64,000 nucleotides of DNA, taken from contig OZ024857.1 in NCBI GenBank assembly GCA_964017155.1, positions 31,140,542 through 31,204,541 on the forward strand, read 5' to 3'. Source of the DNA: Oasisia sp. SBJ-2009. Lineage: Eukaryota > Annelida > Polychaeta > Sabellida > Siboglinidae. Below the pieces are notes generated by a model. The model was given only the letters and a program-made list of their open reading frames with translations. It made no database searches and was not told the DNA's origin. Made by a program: the position numbers and the translations under genes. Below, piece by piece: positions 1-11,136 of the stretch (position 1 is its first letter; each line of letters opens with the position of its first letter).

Positions 1-365
1 AACAATGATTTGTTGCACTTAGATTCCCAGTACACTTCACCCATTCCTCTCCCTGAGGGAACCTTCAACTTGTCATTTGTCTCTATCCATTGATCACTGG
101 TATGATACTGTTCTACTGGACTTGATGGACTAACACAATTAATCACTCACAACTAATGACGTAATTTATTTATCTCCTTCCTGAACAGTGAACATCAACA
201 TTGTGATCTTTCAGTTTCATTCTTCACTGTGTGCCACACATACCATACGACTGGCCTAGATTTGGTTAGGACTTTACAATCAAATGCAACTGGCCTATTT
301 GATTATTATATCTAACAATAAATGTACACTTTTAAAAACACCTTACAAAATCTGGGTTTCCACAG

Positions 366-488
366 CAGAGGCCAACCTCACCACCGATGACATGGACAAC
401 AAGAGGAGTTCACATGAGCATGGTCTACCTAATAGCTACACCCTGGGACAGGTTTGGCTTCAATATGAGGACCAAACATTTAGGTCAT
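366..488 (+). CDS. Possible internal exon, unidentified
   Basis: A pyrimidine-rich acceptor (tttccacag) precedes 366, and a strong donor (gtaagtt) starts at 489. The 123 nt between are open in one frame, start and end in phase 1, and encode about 41 residues of ordinary, hydrophilic composition (for example TTDDMDNKRSS). No family is recognised and no partner exon was found. It lies on the strand opposite to the ABCG2-like gene. It could be a chance open stretch. Confidence 0.2.
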
Positions 489-1870
489 GTAAGTTAAAAG
501 ATTAACTGTGAGTGCCTGAGTGGCCTTGGTGTGTTATGATGACCATGCCAGAGGACAGGGGAGCCCAATCAGCTCAGACTTCTGCTCTTACTGTTCTTAC
601 CACACTGGCACAGACTACTGTGCTTAGCAGAGGCCTTTCACCTGTCTCTGTTACTAGTTACTTAGTTAGTACTATAGCACTACTGTCATACTTAGCCCAG
701 GCCCCTCACCTACACCTGGTGATACTACTGTACTTGCTATTGTTGGTACGTATTAGTCACAACAGTCAACATATTAGTGTACTCTTTGTGGAGATGGAAT
801 GAAGTCAAGGTAAAGCATACTCTTTGTATGCTTTGAAAATTTTGACAATTACAACCAACCCCTTAGTTTAGAGGTACTTCTACCACAACAATGTTACTCA
901 GTCAGTCAGTGCCTTTATGGGGGTGTCAAACAGATAATGTCTTGACAACACCTGCAGGCAAATAATATCTACTTTGTAGTTGGTCTATATTAATTATATA
1001 ATAGTGGTTCCAATTTGTGTTTTACCAAGAGTGTTGAATAATCTATCTGACTCATACATTGTATTCCTTTGATTTTATGACATTATAAACTTTATAGTAG
1101 TGGCATAGTAGCAAATGACACTTATGACAGGCTGATGACAGCCCTCCTTCTGATTACTCTACTCTATCAGGTTACTAAACTGAGAATGACCCTATATTAC
1201 CATATGTTTAGGTGAAACACCTGAGTGAAACACCTGCCAATCCATACCAGCTGTTGGAAATGTTCGCTGCCACACTACAGTGTAACCACAATGTGCAAAC
1301 GGAAATTATACTGGTCATGCATGCGCTGCCCTTGGCTTTATGGCTGGGTCAACAATTATTGACCAAGCACTGGCATGTCATTCATCACTGCACAGGGTGC
1401 CTGCAAATGTTTAGTGGGTGTACTGGATGTCGGTTAACTCAAGCCTCAAGTCTATCAATAATTTATAACAAAGGCAGAATATATTTGGCCTTCTCTGCGG
1501 TTACAGTTCATGGTTACAGTTCACAGCCAAAGTATAATACACAGTGTTCCTTGTCACTTGATACTTATAAAAGCCTGAAGCCTGCGATCTATGCAGAAGA
1601 TAACATACCCACCTGCATTGCCCTATGGCAACAATGTTATCTAGGTTTATATCAAATATTTTACACAGCATAAATATTCCACCACGTTTTAATTCCCCCA
1701 TTTTATTATTATGTTTCACCTGTTGTCGGAAAATAGCTCAGATGAGCTAATGTTGCCTAATTATCATGTAACCGACGTTAAATAAAGCTTCTTATTCTAC
1801 CGCCAGTTGCCATGAAAATCAGGAAACAAATTTCAAATGGTGTATATTTTATGTCCGTTAAGTGTCACAT

Positions 1871-1950
1871 ATATATATGTATATATATATATATATATAT
1901 ACATACATATAGCATCATACAGCATAAAGAAATATATCTTTATGCTGTAT
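1871..1950. repeat. (AT)n microsatellite with adjacent hairpin
   Basis: An AT/ACAT-type microsatellite (about 1871-1910) is followed by an inverted repeat with 14-bp perfect arms (1917-1930 and 1937-1950) around a 6-nt loop. No gene is associated. Confidence 0.7.
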
Positions 1951-3341
1951 ATGTTCAGTCGTATCACTTTCCCATCATATAACTAGACCTCACAACAGAA
2001 GCTGTGGTAATGTGTCACAATAAACAGAACTTATCCTGACACATTGCTGTCAATTTGCTGACAATGACCATATACATTGTCTGAAACGACACCAATATCA
2101 CTGAGGGCTATTCAACACTGAGGGCTATTTGAAAATGTATAATTTAACTAATAACAGTGTGATTTATTAATTATTATGCATTCACTTTCCAGCACTTTGA
2201 TCTAGAGCTGGTTTAGGTAACTTATGTATGGTTATCCATTAAATAAAATGTACTGTAATATGGGTAGCAAGCAGTACTTATATATTTGACATACTTTAAA
2301 ACCATAGATATTTACTTTCAGATGCAGATTTATGAAACATCTTAGTTAGACATGACGATAAAAATTAAATAAGACATTGCATAAGGTTTATATTCACTAA
2401 CCCGTTCTCTTACCGTACCAGCTGTTGGATTGCTACTACAAGGTCACATGCATTCATGAATGATTACACAAAACTCAACCATGACAATGTTATTATATAT
2501 ACAGAGTTCTCATTATTGTCACAACTACCAGGTATATCTTGTTTTGTCATGGCAAAACAAGTACATATTTGTTCTACAAAGATAGTTGCTATCTTGCGAT
2601 TTCACGACTTACAATACATGTCAGACTTTGTCTATACGATTGTGAGTGTGACTGAATACACAACTTGATATGATAACTTGGTGCAGTTAGAATTATAATA
2701 TATTGCTGACCAGTACCAAATTAGGTAGGCCTACTTCAAGGTTAGGACATGAAATGAAGGTTCTGCGCTGAACATATTGTATTTAAATACTTTTGGAAGC
2801 ATGGATTCTTGCTGTAAACACCTTACATGGTATATCATAAATGCTGCAAGTGACTGAAGCACCATTCAAGGACACTTTACTTTCAAAACTTAGTGATTTT
2901 TAAGTCATCGAAGAGCATGGCTGTTCCACATCAAAATTAAGATTTGTCATCAGTGCTAAATTTGTCGGGTCATCATCTCCCAGCATGCTATACAATGTTG
3001 TTGCCAATTTTGTGTGTGACAAGATGGCAAAGTGCCGAGTTTGATAGATCAACTGCATTAGTATTATATAATTAAGGATCAAATATTTACGAACTGAATC
3101 AATTCAATTTGCATATATGAACTACGAAGACACTGATCAGCCTTGCTGACTTGATACCAATCTTAACAGTTTCATAATAAAGGAATTTATGGGATTTCCG
3201 TGCAATGTTTCTACAGTTCCCTTGTTGGGCGTCGCTGTGTACTACGGCTGTCATGTTTACAATGATACTTGTGCATGTGAATATAACCATGTTTTGTACT
3301 GGTCAGTAATTGGGGTTCCCAATAATTGTGCAAGCCTTGCA

Positions 3342-3380
3342 CAAATTATTGGACCTTGCACTGCAAGGTCCAATAATTTG
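3342..3380. repeat. 39-bp perfect palindrome
   Basis: Arms of 19 bp (3342-3360 and 3362-3380) are exact reverse complements around a single C. The left arm also takes part in a second, near-perfect inverted repeat with 3319-3333, so two alternative hairpins compete for it. Confidence 0.85.
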
Positions 3381-4054
3381 TCAGGGTCTATAGCATACTA
3401 GCCAACAAGCAAGGCCCTTTAGGACATCCTGAGATGTACCACTGTCAGATATGATCTGGGCAAATGTGAACAGGAGACACTGAATCAATATTCTTCATTC
3501 AAGATCCAGGCTTCGGCTTAAGTATAAATGCTGAACCAGTAGATCAAAATCACAATGAAGTTGGCTTCATTCCCTGCTAATCCAACACTGTTTCTTTCAG
3601 TTGGTGCTTCCTTTGAACATCAATGTTAAATATGTACTTTCACAATCAATTAAATGCTCTTATGCAAGAACACGATAAAAGCTGTACTAATAGGAAGCAA
3701 AAGAATGAGTACTTGAGTCATTGTTTTGAAACGTAATGGTGTTACGGGAAAGAGATTACACTTCAGATCTTATTGCCATAGTTTAGGAACAACATGGGAT
3801 CTATTGTCACTGTGAGCAGATTGTGTTCTAAGCGGATTAATAGGGTTTAGACAAAAGCTTTGCATTAAGGAGATATTGAAGAAAAAATAAAGAAAATATA
3901 CACAAATCAATAGTCTCTATGGAAACTATAGATACGTTGAGAGAATCTCCCCACTCAGACTAAGTCTAGTCATAGTGCTAGTAACTGGTAATAGTGATAC
4001 ACAAAGATGGTTGTGCACAACCAAGTCCAAGTTTTCAGACCTGCTCAAACTCAC

Positions 4055-4500
4055 CTGACATTGTTGAGAATTGACTTATTTTCGCTTTTTCCACAACATT
4101 TGCCTCTGACTTCGACGTTGTACGTGATATTGTGGAATGAAAGATGCGTGCCGCTTCTCTCGGATAGTATCGAAGTGTTGCTCCCCGCTAGTTGCAGTGG
4201 ACTCAGTTTAGCCGCAACACCCGCAAGTGTGTCCGGTGTAGCAACTTTATCGTCGCTGGGTGTTTCACCAACTCTACATTGTTCAACACAAATATTTTCA
4301 GTGTCCGATAAGAGAGGCTGACTAGTGGCGATGTCTTCGTCTTCGACTTGAGGTAGTAGGTCGCCGCTGCTCGATCGTTTTGGCACGTTTATATTTCCAA
4401 ACCCTATCGTGTGTTCCCCACTGGCACTGCCACCAGTGCTAGCGCAGTCGGAATTCTCTACAAAACTCTTTCGTTTCTGCCATATATCTTCCGTATCCAT
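4055..4500 (-). CDS. ABCG2-like half transporter, first coding exon (partial gene)
   Basis: The ATG is at 4500-4498 on the minus strand. The exon runs 148 codons to a donor (GTCAG|GTGAG) at 4055/4054, ending in phase 2. The last ~35 residues contain LSFHNITYNVEV and a SILNNV segment, closely matching the start of the nucleotide-binding domain of ABCG2/White-family half transporters, where LSFHNI opens the domain just before the Walker A loop. The preceding ~105 residues are Ser/Thr/Glu-rich and longer than the short N-terminus of vertebrate ABCG2. In the family these proteins dimerise in membranes and export lipophilic compounds or urate. Walker A, signature, Walker B and the six membrane segments are not in the window and must lie beyond the left edge. 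The promoter should lie between 4500 and the repeat arrays starting near 4940. The family call is good; the orthologue among ABCG members is less certain. Confidence 0.75.
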
Positions 4501-4940
4501 CGTGGTGCGAATTCGTATCTACCTGATATTCACACCACAACGACGCTAGGTCTGTCAGCTTGTTTCGTTAGCTATACACAAAGAAACGATGGTTTACACT
4601 TTCACGCTGGTAGGTCCTGTCGCCATTGTCCGTGAAACACCACACTCGCCATCTGTCGCCAAACTACAGAACTAGTTAATTGACTGTGGACGAAAGTGTC
4701 TAGTGCCTACCGGGTCATAGGTTAGCTGTAGTGTAACTAGTGTACGTAAGAACAGACGACGCAGGACACGAAGGATTCCGGCGATCGCTCGAGTGTCGAA
4801 ACTCTACATTGCTCTAATATGGGTACAGTTAAACTGACATGGTACCCAATAGTGGTTAATGTTTTCGCCTGTGATATATCACACGCGCGCCCAATTAAAC
4901 GCCACACATGGCACGCGCGCAAACGCACAATAATAATAAA

Positions 4941-5027
4941 ACATACGTATGTATGTACATACATACATACATACATACATACATACATACATACATACAT
5001 ACATACATACATACATACATACATACA

Positions 5028-5061
<34 letters not shown>

Positions 5062-5183
5062 CACGCGCGTACACACACATACACACGCACGCACGCACGC
5101 GCGCGCGCGTACACGTGCATACATACATATATATACATATATATACATATGCACACACATATATACACACATACACACACCTG
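4941..5183. repeat. (ACAT)n and mixed AC/GCGC microsatellite
   Basis: An almost perfect ACAT array runs about 4957-5056, followed by a mixed block of ACAC, GCGC and ATAT tracts to 5183, which grades into the 8-bp array. Confidence 0.9.
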
Positions 5184-5756
5184 ACACGCGCGCACGCGCA
5201 CACGCGCACACGCGCACACGCGCACACGCGCACACGCGCACACGCGCACACGCGCACACGCGCACACGCGCACACGCGCACACGCGCACACGCGCACACG
5301 CGCACACGCGCACACGCGCACACGCGCACACGCGCACACGCGCACACGCGCACACGCGCACACGCGCACACGCGCACACGCGCACACGCGCACACGCGCA
5401 CACGCGCACACGCGCACACGCGCACACGCGCACACGCGCACACGCGCACACGCGCACACGCGCACACGCGCACACGCGCACACGCGCACACGCGCACACG
5501 CGCACACGCGCACACGCGCACACGCGCACACGCGCACACGCGCACACGCGCACACGCGCACACGCGCACACGCGCACACGCGCACACGCGCACACGCGCA
5601 CACGCGCACACGCGCACACGCGCACACGCGCACACGCGCACACGCGCACACGCGCACACGCGCACACGCGCACACGCGCACACGCGCACACGCGCACACG
5701 CGCACACGCGCACACGCGCACACGCGCACACGCGCACACGCGCACACGCGCACACA
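5184..5756. repeat. Near-perfect 8-bp array (ACACGCGC)n
   Basis: About 71 copies of an 8-bp unit with essentially no interruptions over some 570 bp. Every step alternates purine and pyrimidine and half the steps are CG, the composition most favourable to left-handed Z-DNA. It is open in all six frames, so the long ORFs here are not genes. It lies between the divergent ABCG2-like and linker genes. Confidence 0.97.
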
Positions 5757-6410
5757 GACATGATCGCGGTACCACCACTCTCGACAAGGAGGGACGCGTT
5801 AATTAATAATTATACTGCCGAATTACACACTATAATAAATGATAAAGTATTGATCGTGGTGGGATTTAAGATCCTGCCTTCCAAACCCTATCTTAATTTA
5901 GCCTATGATAATACATTTATTCGTACTAAAAATTACAGACTCAACAATTTGATTAAATCAGTGTATTTAAATTGCTGTGTACAGTAAGCAATACGCGCAG
6001 CTTATCAATGGATACGATAGAAGTGCTACGTGATGGTCTATGTTACGTAACACATGTTTTACCAATGACACTGTCCAGCCCATCCTGGTAGTGGTCTGGA
6101 ACCGTATCACAAAAGTGATTACACTTCATTCTAAGGGAATGTTATGGCATTAAGTTTGAACACTGGACATGATTATGGTTAACACTTACTTTTAGACATG
6201 TCAAATATAACCCATTATCCTTGAATGGCTAGATGGGAAAGCATTTTCAAAGTGGAGTTATTGCGTTTGGGTAATTTCGTAAGATTTTTAGTGAGTTTGG
6301 TAAACGAAACGCTCGATTCACCACGGCATCACTGTTTTGGCCAACATTTTTGCTATCAGACCTATGACGGAGGACAAGTAAATATTGGTACATGTATACA
6401 TACGCGTACA

Positions 6411-6412
<2 letters not shown>
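5757..6412. other. Unique spacer between the two arrays
   Basis: Ordinary AT-rich sequence of about 650 bp. No conserved coding segment, RNA gene or repeat was seen. Confidence 0.6.
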
Positions 6413-6456
<44 letters not shown>

Positions 6457-6505
6457 TGCGTGCGTGCGTGCGTGCGTGCGCGTGTTTATGTGTATATGTA
6501 TGTAT
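6413..6505. repeat. (GT)n and (GCGT)n microsatellite
   Basis: A GT run at about 6415-6453 is followed by a short GCGT run (6458-6480) and a mixed GTAT stretch that leads into the 6-bp array. Confidence 0.9.
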
Positions 6506-7230
6506 GTGTGTGCGTGTGCGTGTGCGTGTGCGTGTGCGTGTGCGTGTGCGTGTGCGTGTGCGTGTGCGTGTGCGTGTGCGTGTGCGTGTGCGTGTGCGTG
6601 TGCGTGTGCGTGTGCGTGTGCGTGTGCGTGTGCGTGTGCGTGTGCGTGTGCGTGTGCGTGTGCGTGTGCGTGTGCGTGTGCGTGTGCGTGTGCGTGTGCG
6701 TGTGCGTGTGCGTGTGCGTGTGCGTGTGCGTGTGCGTGTGCGTGTGCGTGTGCGTGTGCGTGTGCGTGTGCGTGTGCGTGTGCGTGTGCGTGTGCGTGTG
6801 CGTGTGCGTGTGCGTGTGCGTGTGCGTGTGCGTGTGCGTGTGCGTGTGCGTGTGCGTGTGCGTGTGCGTGTGCGTGTGCGTGTGCGTGTGCGTGTGCGTG
6901 TGCGTGTGCGTGTGCGTGTGCGTGTGCGTGTGCGTGTGCGTGTGCGTGTGCGTGTGCGTGTGCGTGTGCGTGTGCGTGTGCGTGTGCGTGTGCGTGTGCG
7001 TGTGCGTGTGCGTGTGCGTGTGCGTGTGCGTGTGCGTGTGCGTGTGCGTGTGCGTGTGCGTGTGCGTGTGCGTGTGCGTGTGCGTGTGCGTGTGCGTGTG
7101 CGTGTGCGTGTGCGTGTGCGTGTGCGTGTGCGTGTGCGTGTGCGTGTGCGTGTGCGTGTGCGTGTGCGTGTGCGTGTGCGTGTGCGTGTGCGTGTGCGTG
7201 TGCGTGTGCGTGTGCGTGTGCGTATGCGTA
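6506..7230. repeat. Near-perfect 6-bp array (GTGTGC)n
   Basis: About 119 copies of a hexamer without visible interruption until the last two units (cgtatg). Like the 5184-5756 array it is strictly alternating purine-pyrimidine, but with the GT strand on top, so the two arrays are largely complementary to each other. All open frames here are repeat artefacts. Confidence 0.97.
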
Positions 7231-7751
7231 TGTTCTCCGTCATAGAGATCTAAGTGGGTTGTACGATATGTATTATCCACACATATTATTTTAGTCAGGA
7301 AAGTACGTACATACTATACGTAAAACCATATATCGAAACCTAGCAGAATATGTGTTTGTTTATTACGTGTTCGCTGTTCAATCGTCTAACACAGTAGGAT
7401 CACCAAAGGCTGACATACGACGACTTTATCCTTGCAAGGTCGTCGCCTTCATACATATCGGACCAGTCGTTGTTATGCATTCTGGCATTTCGTCATGTTT
7501 CATGATGTACCATTTACGCAGCGTTATCCGTGTCAGTGAGCATACAAGATACCTACCTACCTGTAGAGTGGGTCTATTCACGCAACACGAGCATCAGGAG
7601 TAAATTGTTCAAGTATCGCTCCACGCCGTAACTTGCCACCCGCAGCGCCTCGGAGTGAAGCCGAGACAGTGGGGACAACTGCCTCGTGTTGTTGTCGTCG
7701 TCGTTGTAATCCAAGACTCATTGAACCCGATAGAGTCGCGGCATTGTTAAC

Positions 7752-7757
7752 TATAAG
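7752..7757 (+). promoter_or_regulatory. Candidate TATA box of linker gene
   Basis: The motif TATAAG lies 88 bp before the linker ATG at 7845, a spacing compatible with a short 5' UTR. Support is position and consensus only. Confidence 0.3.
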
Positions 7758-7844
7758 TGTACGTATGTGACATAGTCTGAGAAGCTGCGACCTTCATCGT
7801 CTCACCCAAGAACCAATTCAGTGTTCGTCCACGTATCCAGTGTG

Positions 7845-10800
7845 ATGCTTCCTTTCATCTTCGCCGCCGTACTTTCGAGCGTGGCGGCCGTGGCTCACTC
7901 AGCCGACGCCCAACAGTTGCTACGGCGTCTGGACGCACAAGACGAGCGACTGGGCCGGTTAGAAAGACAGTACGAAACATTGAAGGTGAAAGCACACAAG
8001 AGGATCAACATACTGAAGGACGCGGGGAATGAAGCTAGACGTCTACTTAATGTTCATGTCACCGATACGATGACTGGTACGTATTTAGTATAGGTTATTG
8101 TCACCACTGTGTATTTCAATGGGTAGTTAGATTTCATCATTACATATATCAGTTGTCGTACGTATATTGAAATTTGGCTAAACAATAACGGTGAAGTTGA
8201 AGTCTGTTATCAGTTCGTATACATTATGTAATGTTTTAAATGGCGCCTACCTAGACACCATAACACAGGTCTATAGGTCCAGTTGTTTCCAGCGCTCTGC
8301 AACGTTATACTAGCAGTAAGTGTGTTTACAATGCTGTGATTTTATGACTTTTCATGCAAATAGTCAGCCTTCAAAGCGACACCCCATGTTGGTACTAATG
8401 GTAGTCACTGTCAGTGTGCGTTTCGTCTTCAGTGGTTCGTCTACGTGTCAAACGGAGACGAGTGTGGTACGTGTGTTTGTCTCAAGCAGTGTGTCGTGTG
8501 TAGGCCAGTGGCGTGGAGCGGAGAAGTTCCGTTGCAGACCGAGTCATCAAGAAATCAGTCACATCGCCGTGTGTGACGGCGTCGTCGACTGCAAGAACGG
8601 ACTTGACGAACTGAACGAAACCTGTGGTGAGTAGCGTAAACAATGGCCAACACTTTTATTAAACTGAGTGTGCGCTACTTACATGCATGACCATGTCGGT
8701 CAGTTTCATTGCATCAGGCTAATAGTCACCGCATTACCGTGTCGCTTGATGTGAATATACGAATTAGCACCAAAAAGATCGCGTTTTTATAAACAAGCTG
8801 AACCGTCAGGTCGGTAAGACATTTATGGTGAAATTAAGGAGCATGTTGTGGTTAAACCAACGTTGCTTACTTATCGGATATTGTTGTCAGTGTATGGTAC
8901 TAACGTATTTCCGTGGCAACGCAATTTTACAGTTTTTTATTATAAATAACGTTAACTCAAAGCACACATTAGACCCCTACATTTACTGTAGATTTATAAA
9001 ATGGATATCCGATGGAAGAGAGACGTTTGTAACTTTGTGTGCATGTGCGTTTGCTCGCGTGTGCATATATACGAACGTGTTTGCGTGTGTAATGAGAAGA
9101 GTGAGTTGAGGGTACCTTCTCTCGAAACGACCTGTAGACACCTCTTCAAATAGCTCTCCCCCAAATGTTACCGTCGCGGTAACCCTATTGGTCACTCCTT
9201 ACGTATGTCCACCGGTTACTCCTTACGTATGTCCACCGGCGGTCTAACCTCAGTACGACTATCTCAGATGTCCACCCATCATTCATCTCATAAGTACTAA
9301 TGTCACCTTTCATTATAGGCACCGTGTCAAATTTCTTTCCTGGTTCTACTAAGTCTAAGTATGCATACACACAGCAAAATGCCAGTGTTTCTAAACTCGT
9401 ATTTTCGTTCGTGTGTCGTTTAACAAATATTTTGTGAAACGAAAGTGAACATACTAAGTAGGAAATGTTATTTTTTTTACTGATGTTTTAAATTAAATTT
9501 CATTTAACTCAGTCAATCAGTGATCAATAGTTCCTAGAACTATTGATCAATGATCACTGAAAATTGTGTAGGCTGCACCCTCGTTTGTTCGAGTTATTAA
9601 CTATGCACGCAGAACGGACACGAACATCGACGATCTGGTTGCGACGTCCAAGAAGAAATTTTAGTAGGATGTTTAGGTTTGGACCGTCATTAAACAATTA
9701 TATGTTTAAAATAGCGTTATATTTCTGATATATGTTATCTATTATAAACTGATCGTGTCCTGTGTTTCAGTGAATCCCGTGGTTGCCGGCAGCGAGTGGA
9801 AGGGATATCAGCTATACAACCACTGCAATCGAGATCATTTTCACCACCTTACAGTGAAGATAATCAAAACCGTCAGACCTCACTGGTTCAGCGCATTCGT
9901 ACAGGTGGAGAATGTATTAACATTAACTCGATATAGATAGCATAAACAATAATGTCAGTAAACAAATCACTATGGCATGACTGCAGCCATCCTCTGCTGA
10001 GCAGTGGTGGATTGAGACATTCGTGGGATATTCAAGTTAACGTTTCAGTATTTATATTTACACATATTTACTGAAAATGAACACAATGCACACGAATACG
10101 TGCCCCACGCCAGACAGTAAGTCACGCATGCACTGTGTAATGTATGCCAGAAACTAAAACACCTCGGGGCTATTTCCGGATTACCCCCAGGATGCTAAAC
10201 AAATTTGGTCCAGTAAAGTATCCATTAGTTTTTCTGCAACCGTCACATGTCAAATGATGGGCAATTTTGTCGAATCTGGATCCACTTTTATTTATCGCCG
10301 TTATAACTAACGTTTCGCCTATTTATTACGTCGGTGTGTTAGTTCCATAATTCAACGCATGTATAAGCCCAAATATCGAACCGACCAGTTAAACCGAACA
10401 TCATTCCAACTTCTTTGGTATTCATACATAAGTGTCAAGCATTGTCTGCCAGGTACTCATTCAGTGAATTGAATGAACTGAGTGAAATGATGCAATGAAT
10501 TAATTTTCTCAAGGTTCCACATGGCAGCACAGGATTCGAACCTGGGTTCTCTTAGTCGAGCTCTAGCCAATGCACGACTGCGACAATAATAGTTACCTGA
10601 CGTTTATCTTTTATTGGTAAAAAAAAGGAGATACTTGATTTAGTTTCATTTTTATCACAAAATTACGCAATTGCAGAACTTTATAACGACAAAATCGAGG
10701 TGGATCCGGATTCGACAAAAGTGCCACAGTGCATATATGGTTAGTTCTCCATTGGTGCGGATCGAGTGTTTGGCGGCCCTTTCCGGTCCAGTGAATATGC

Positions 10801-11136
10801 TTCATAACACCTGCCATGAGCTCGGGTTCATACTATGGATGTGTTATTATTATAATTGTTATTTTATTATTTCGTCTCCTCTGCTTTCAGATTCGAGCAG
10901 AAGCTTACATATACCGGAAGACGGGCGTAACCGTCAAAGAAAGACGGGTTCCTGTATACGGCGCCTACAGCTTCGGCTCGCGTGTGTTGTTCGTGCACTC
11001 TCCTCGCACGCTCACCTCGCGTCTCGTTGTGCTCGCCCAGTTCGACGGCACCAGCACCACACGCTGCTACGGCTACGAGGTGCGTCAAGTGACGATGGAC
11101 ACGTGCGCTGAATATCGCTTCTTCCGAGTTAAATGA
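7845..11136 (+). CDS. Giant extracellular hemoglobin linker chain
   Basis: Four exons in consistent phase: 7845-8076, 8504-8626, 9771-9904 and 10891-11136, giving about 244 aa, near the usual 225-260 aa of annelid linkers. Residues 1-22 are a signal peptide (MLPFIFAAVLSSVAAVAHSA). Then comes a charged heptad-like coiled coil (QQLLRRLDAQDERLGRLERQ). Exon 2 is an LDL-receptor class A module ending CDGVVDCKNGLDE, flanked by phase-1 introns. Exons 3-4 encode the C-terminal barrel domain (GSEWKGYQLYNHC to TMDTCAEYRFF). In annelids linkers form the scaffold that joins globin dodecamers into the secreted hexagonal-bilayer hemoglobin. The LDL-A module keeps the acidic Ca-binding loop but lacks the usual first and third cysteines, which normally pair. 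The exon 2 acceptor (gtgtgtag at 8503) was chosen because it alone fits the phase; a better-looking acceptor (gtcttcag, ending 8433) would add a Cys-containing segment but breaks frame with the preferred exon 1 donor. The ATG at 7845 was taken over an in-frame GTG at 7821. Confidence 0.8.
9191..9239 (+). repeat. Short tandem direct repeat in linker intron 2
   Basis: Two adjacent copies of a ~24-bp unit (ttactccttacgtatgtcca plus ccgg) with one or two differences. Confidence 0.8.
9521..9549. repeat. Inverted repeat in linker intron 2
   Basis: Perfect 13-bp arms (9521-9533, tgatcaatagttc; 9537-9549) around CTA. A second TGATCACTG copy just downstream allows a shifted hairpin. Confidence 0.8.
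10516..10590 (-). mobile_element. tRNA-derived SINE head, in linker intron 3
   Basis: On the minus strand a B box (GGTTCGAATCC, complement of 10532-10542) follows an A-box-like segment (TGGCTAGAGCTCG, complement of 10557-10569) at normal pol III spacing. The ends do not form a tRNA acceptor stem, so this is better read as a tRNA-derived SINE or a decayed tRNA than as a working tRNA. The SINE body probably continues to lower coordinates. Confidence 0.5.

Larger units (their letters stand above)
1..4054. other. First-intron / gene-poor stretch left of ABCG2-like exon 1
   Basis: Apart from the small candidate exon at 366-488, an AT-rich hairpin region and a palindrome listed separately, no coding exon was recognised on either strand. 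I looked for the Walker A exon that should follow the minus-strand ABCG2-like exon at 4055-4500 and did not find it, so most or all of this stretch is inferred to be the first intron of that gene, which would exceed 4 kb. Confidence 0.4.

Noticed and set aside
1212..1673. 153-codon plus ORF preceded by a TTTAG acceptor-like site
   Set aside because: No recognisable domain, no matching donor or partner exon; composition like random AT-rich sequence.
1..4050. Walker A exon of the ABCG2-like gene
   Set aside because: No GxxGxGKS-coding segment on the minus strand; it must lie beyond the window.
4007..4321. 104-codon plus ORF over the ABCG2-like exon
   Set aside because: Antisense shadow of a conserved exon.
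4737..5987. Several 280-360 codon open frames on both strands (poly ACAR/THTR-like)
   Set aside because: They lie wholly in simple repeats whose unit has no stop in any frame; no other coding sign.
6362..7294. Open frames of 260-300 codons (RTRT, CVCV, THTH, ACAC)
   Set aside because: Artefacts of the 6-bp array; no start context or homology.
10516..10590. Functional tRNA gene
   Set aside because: Boxes present but the acceptor stem does not pair.
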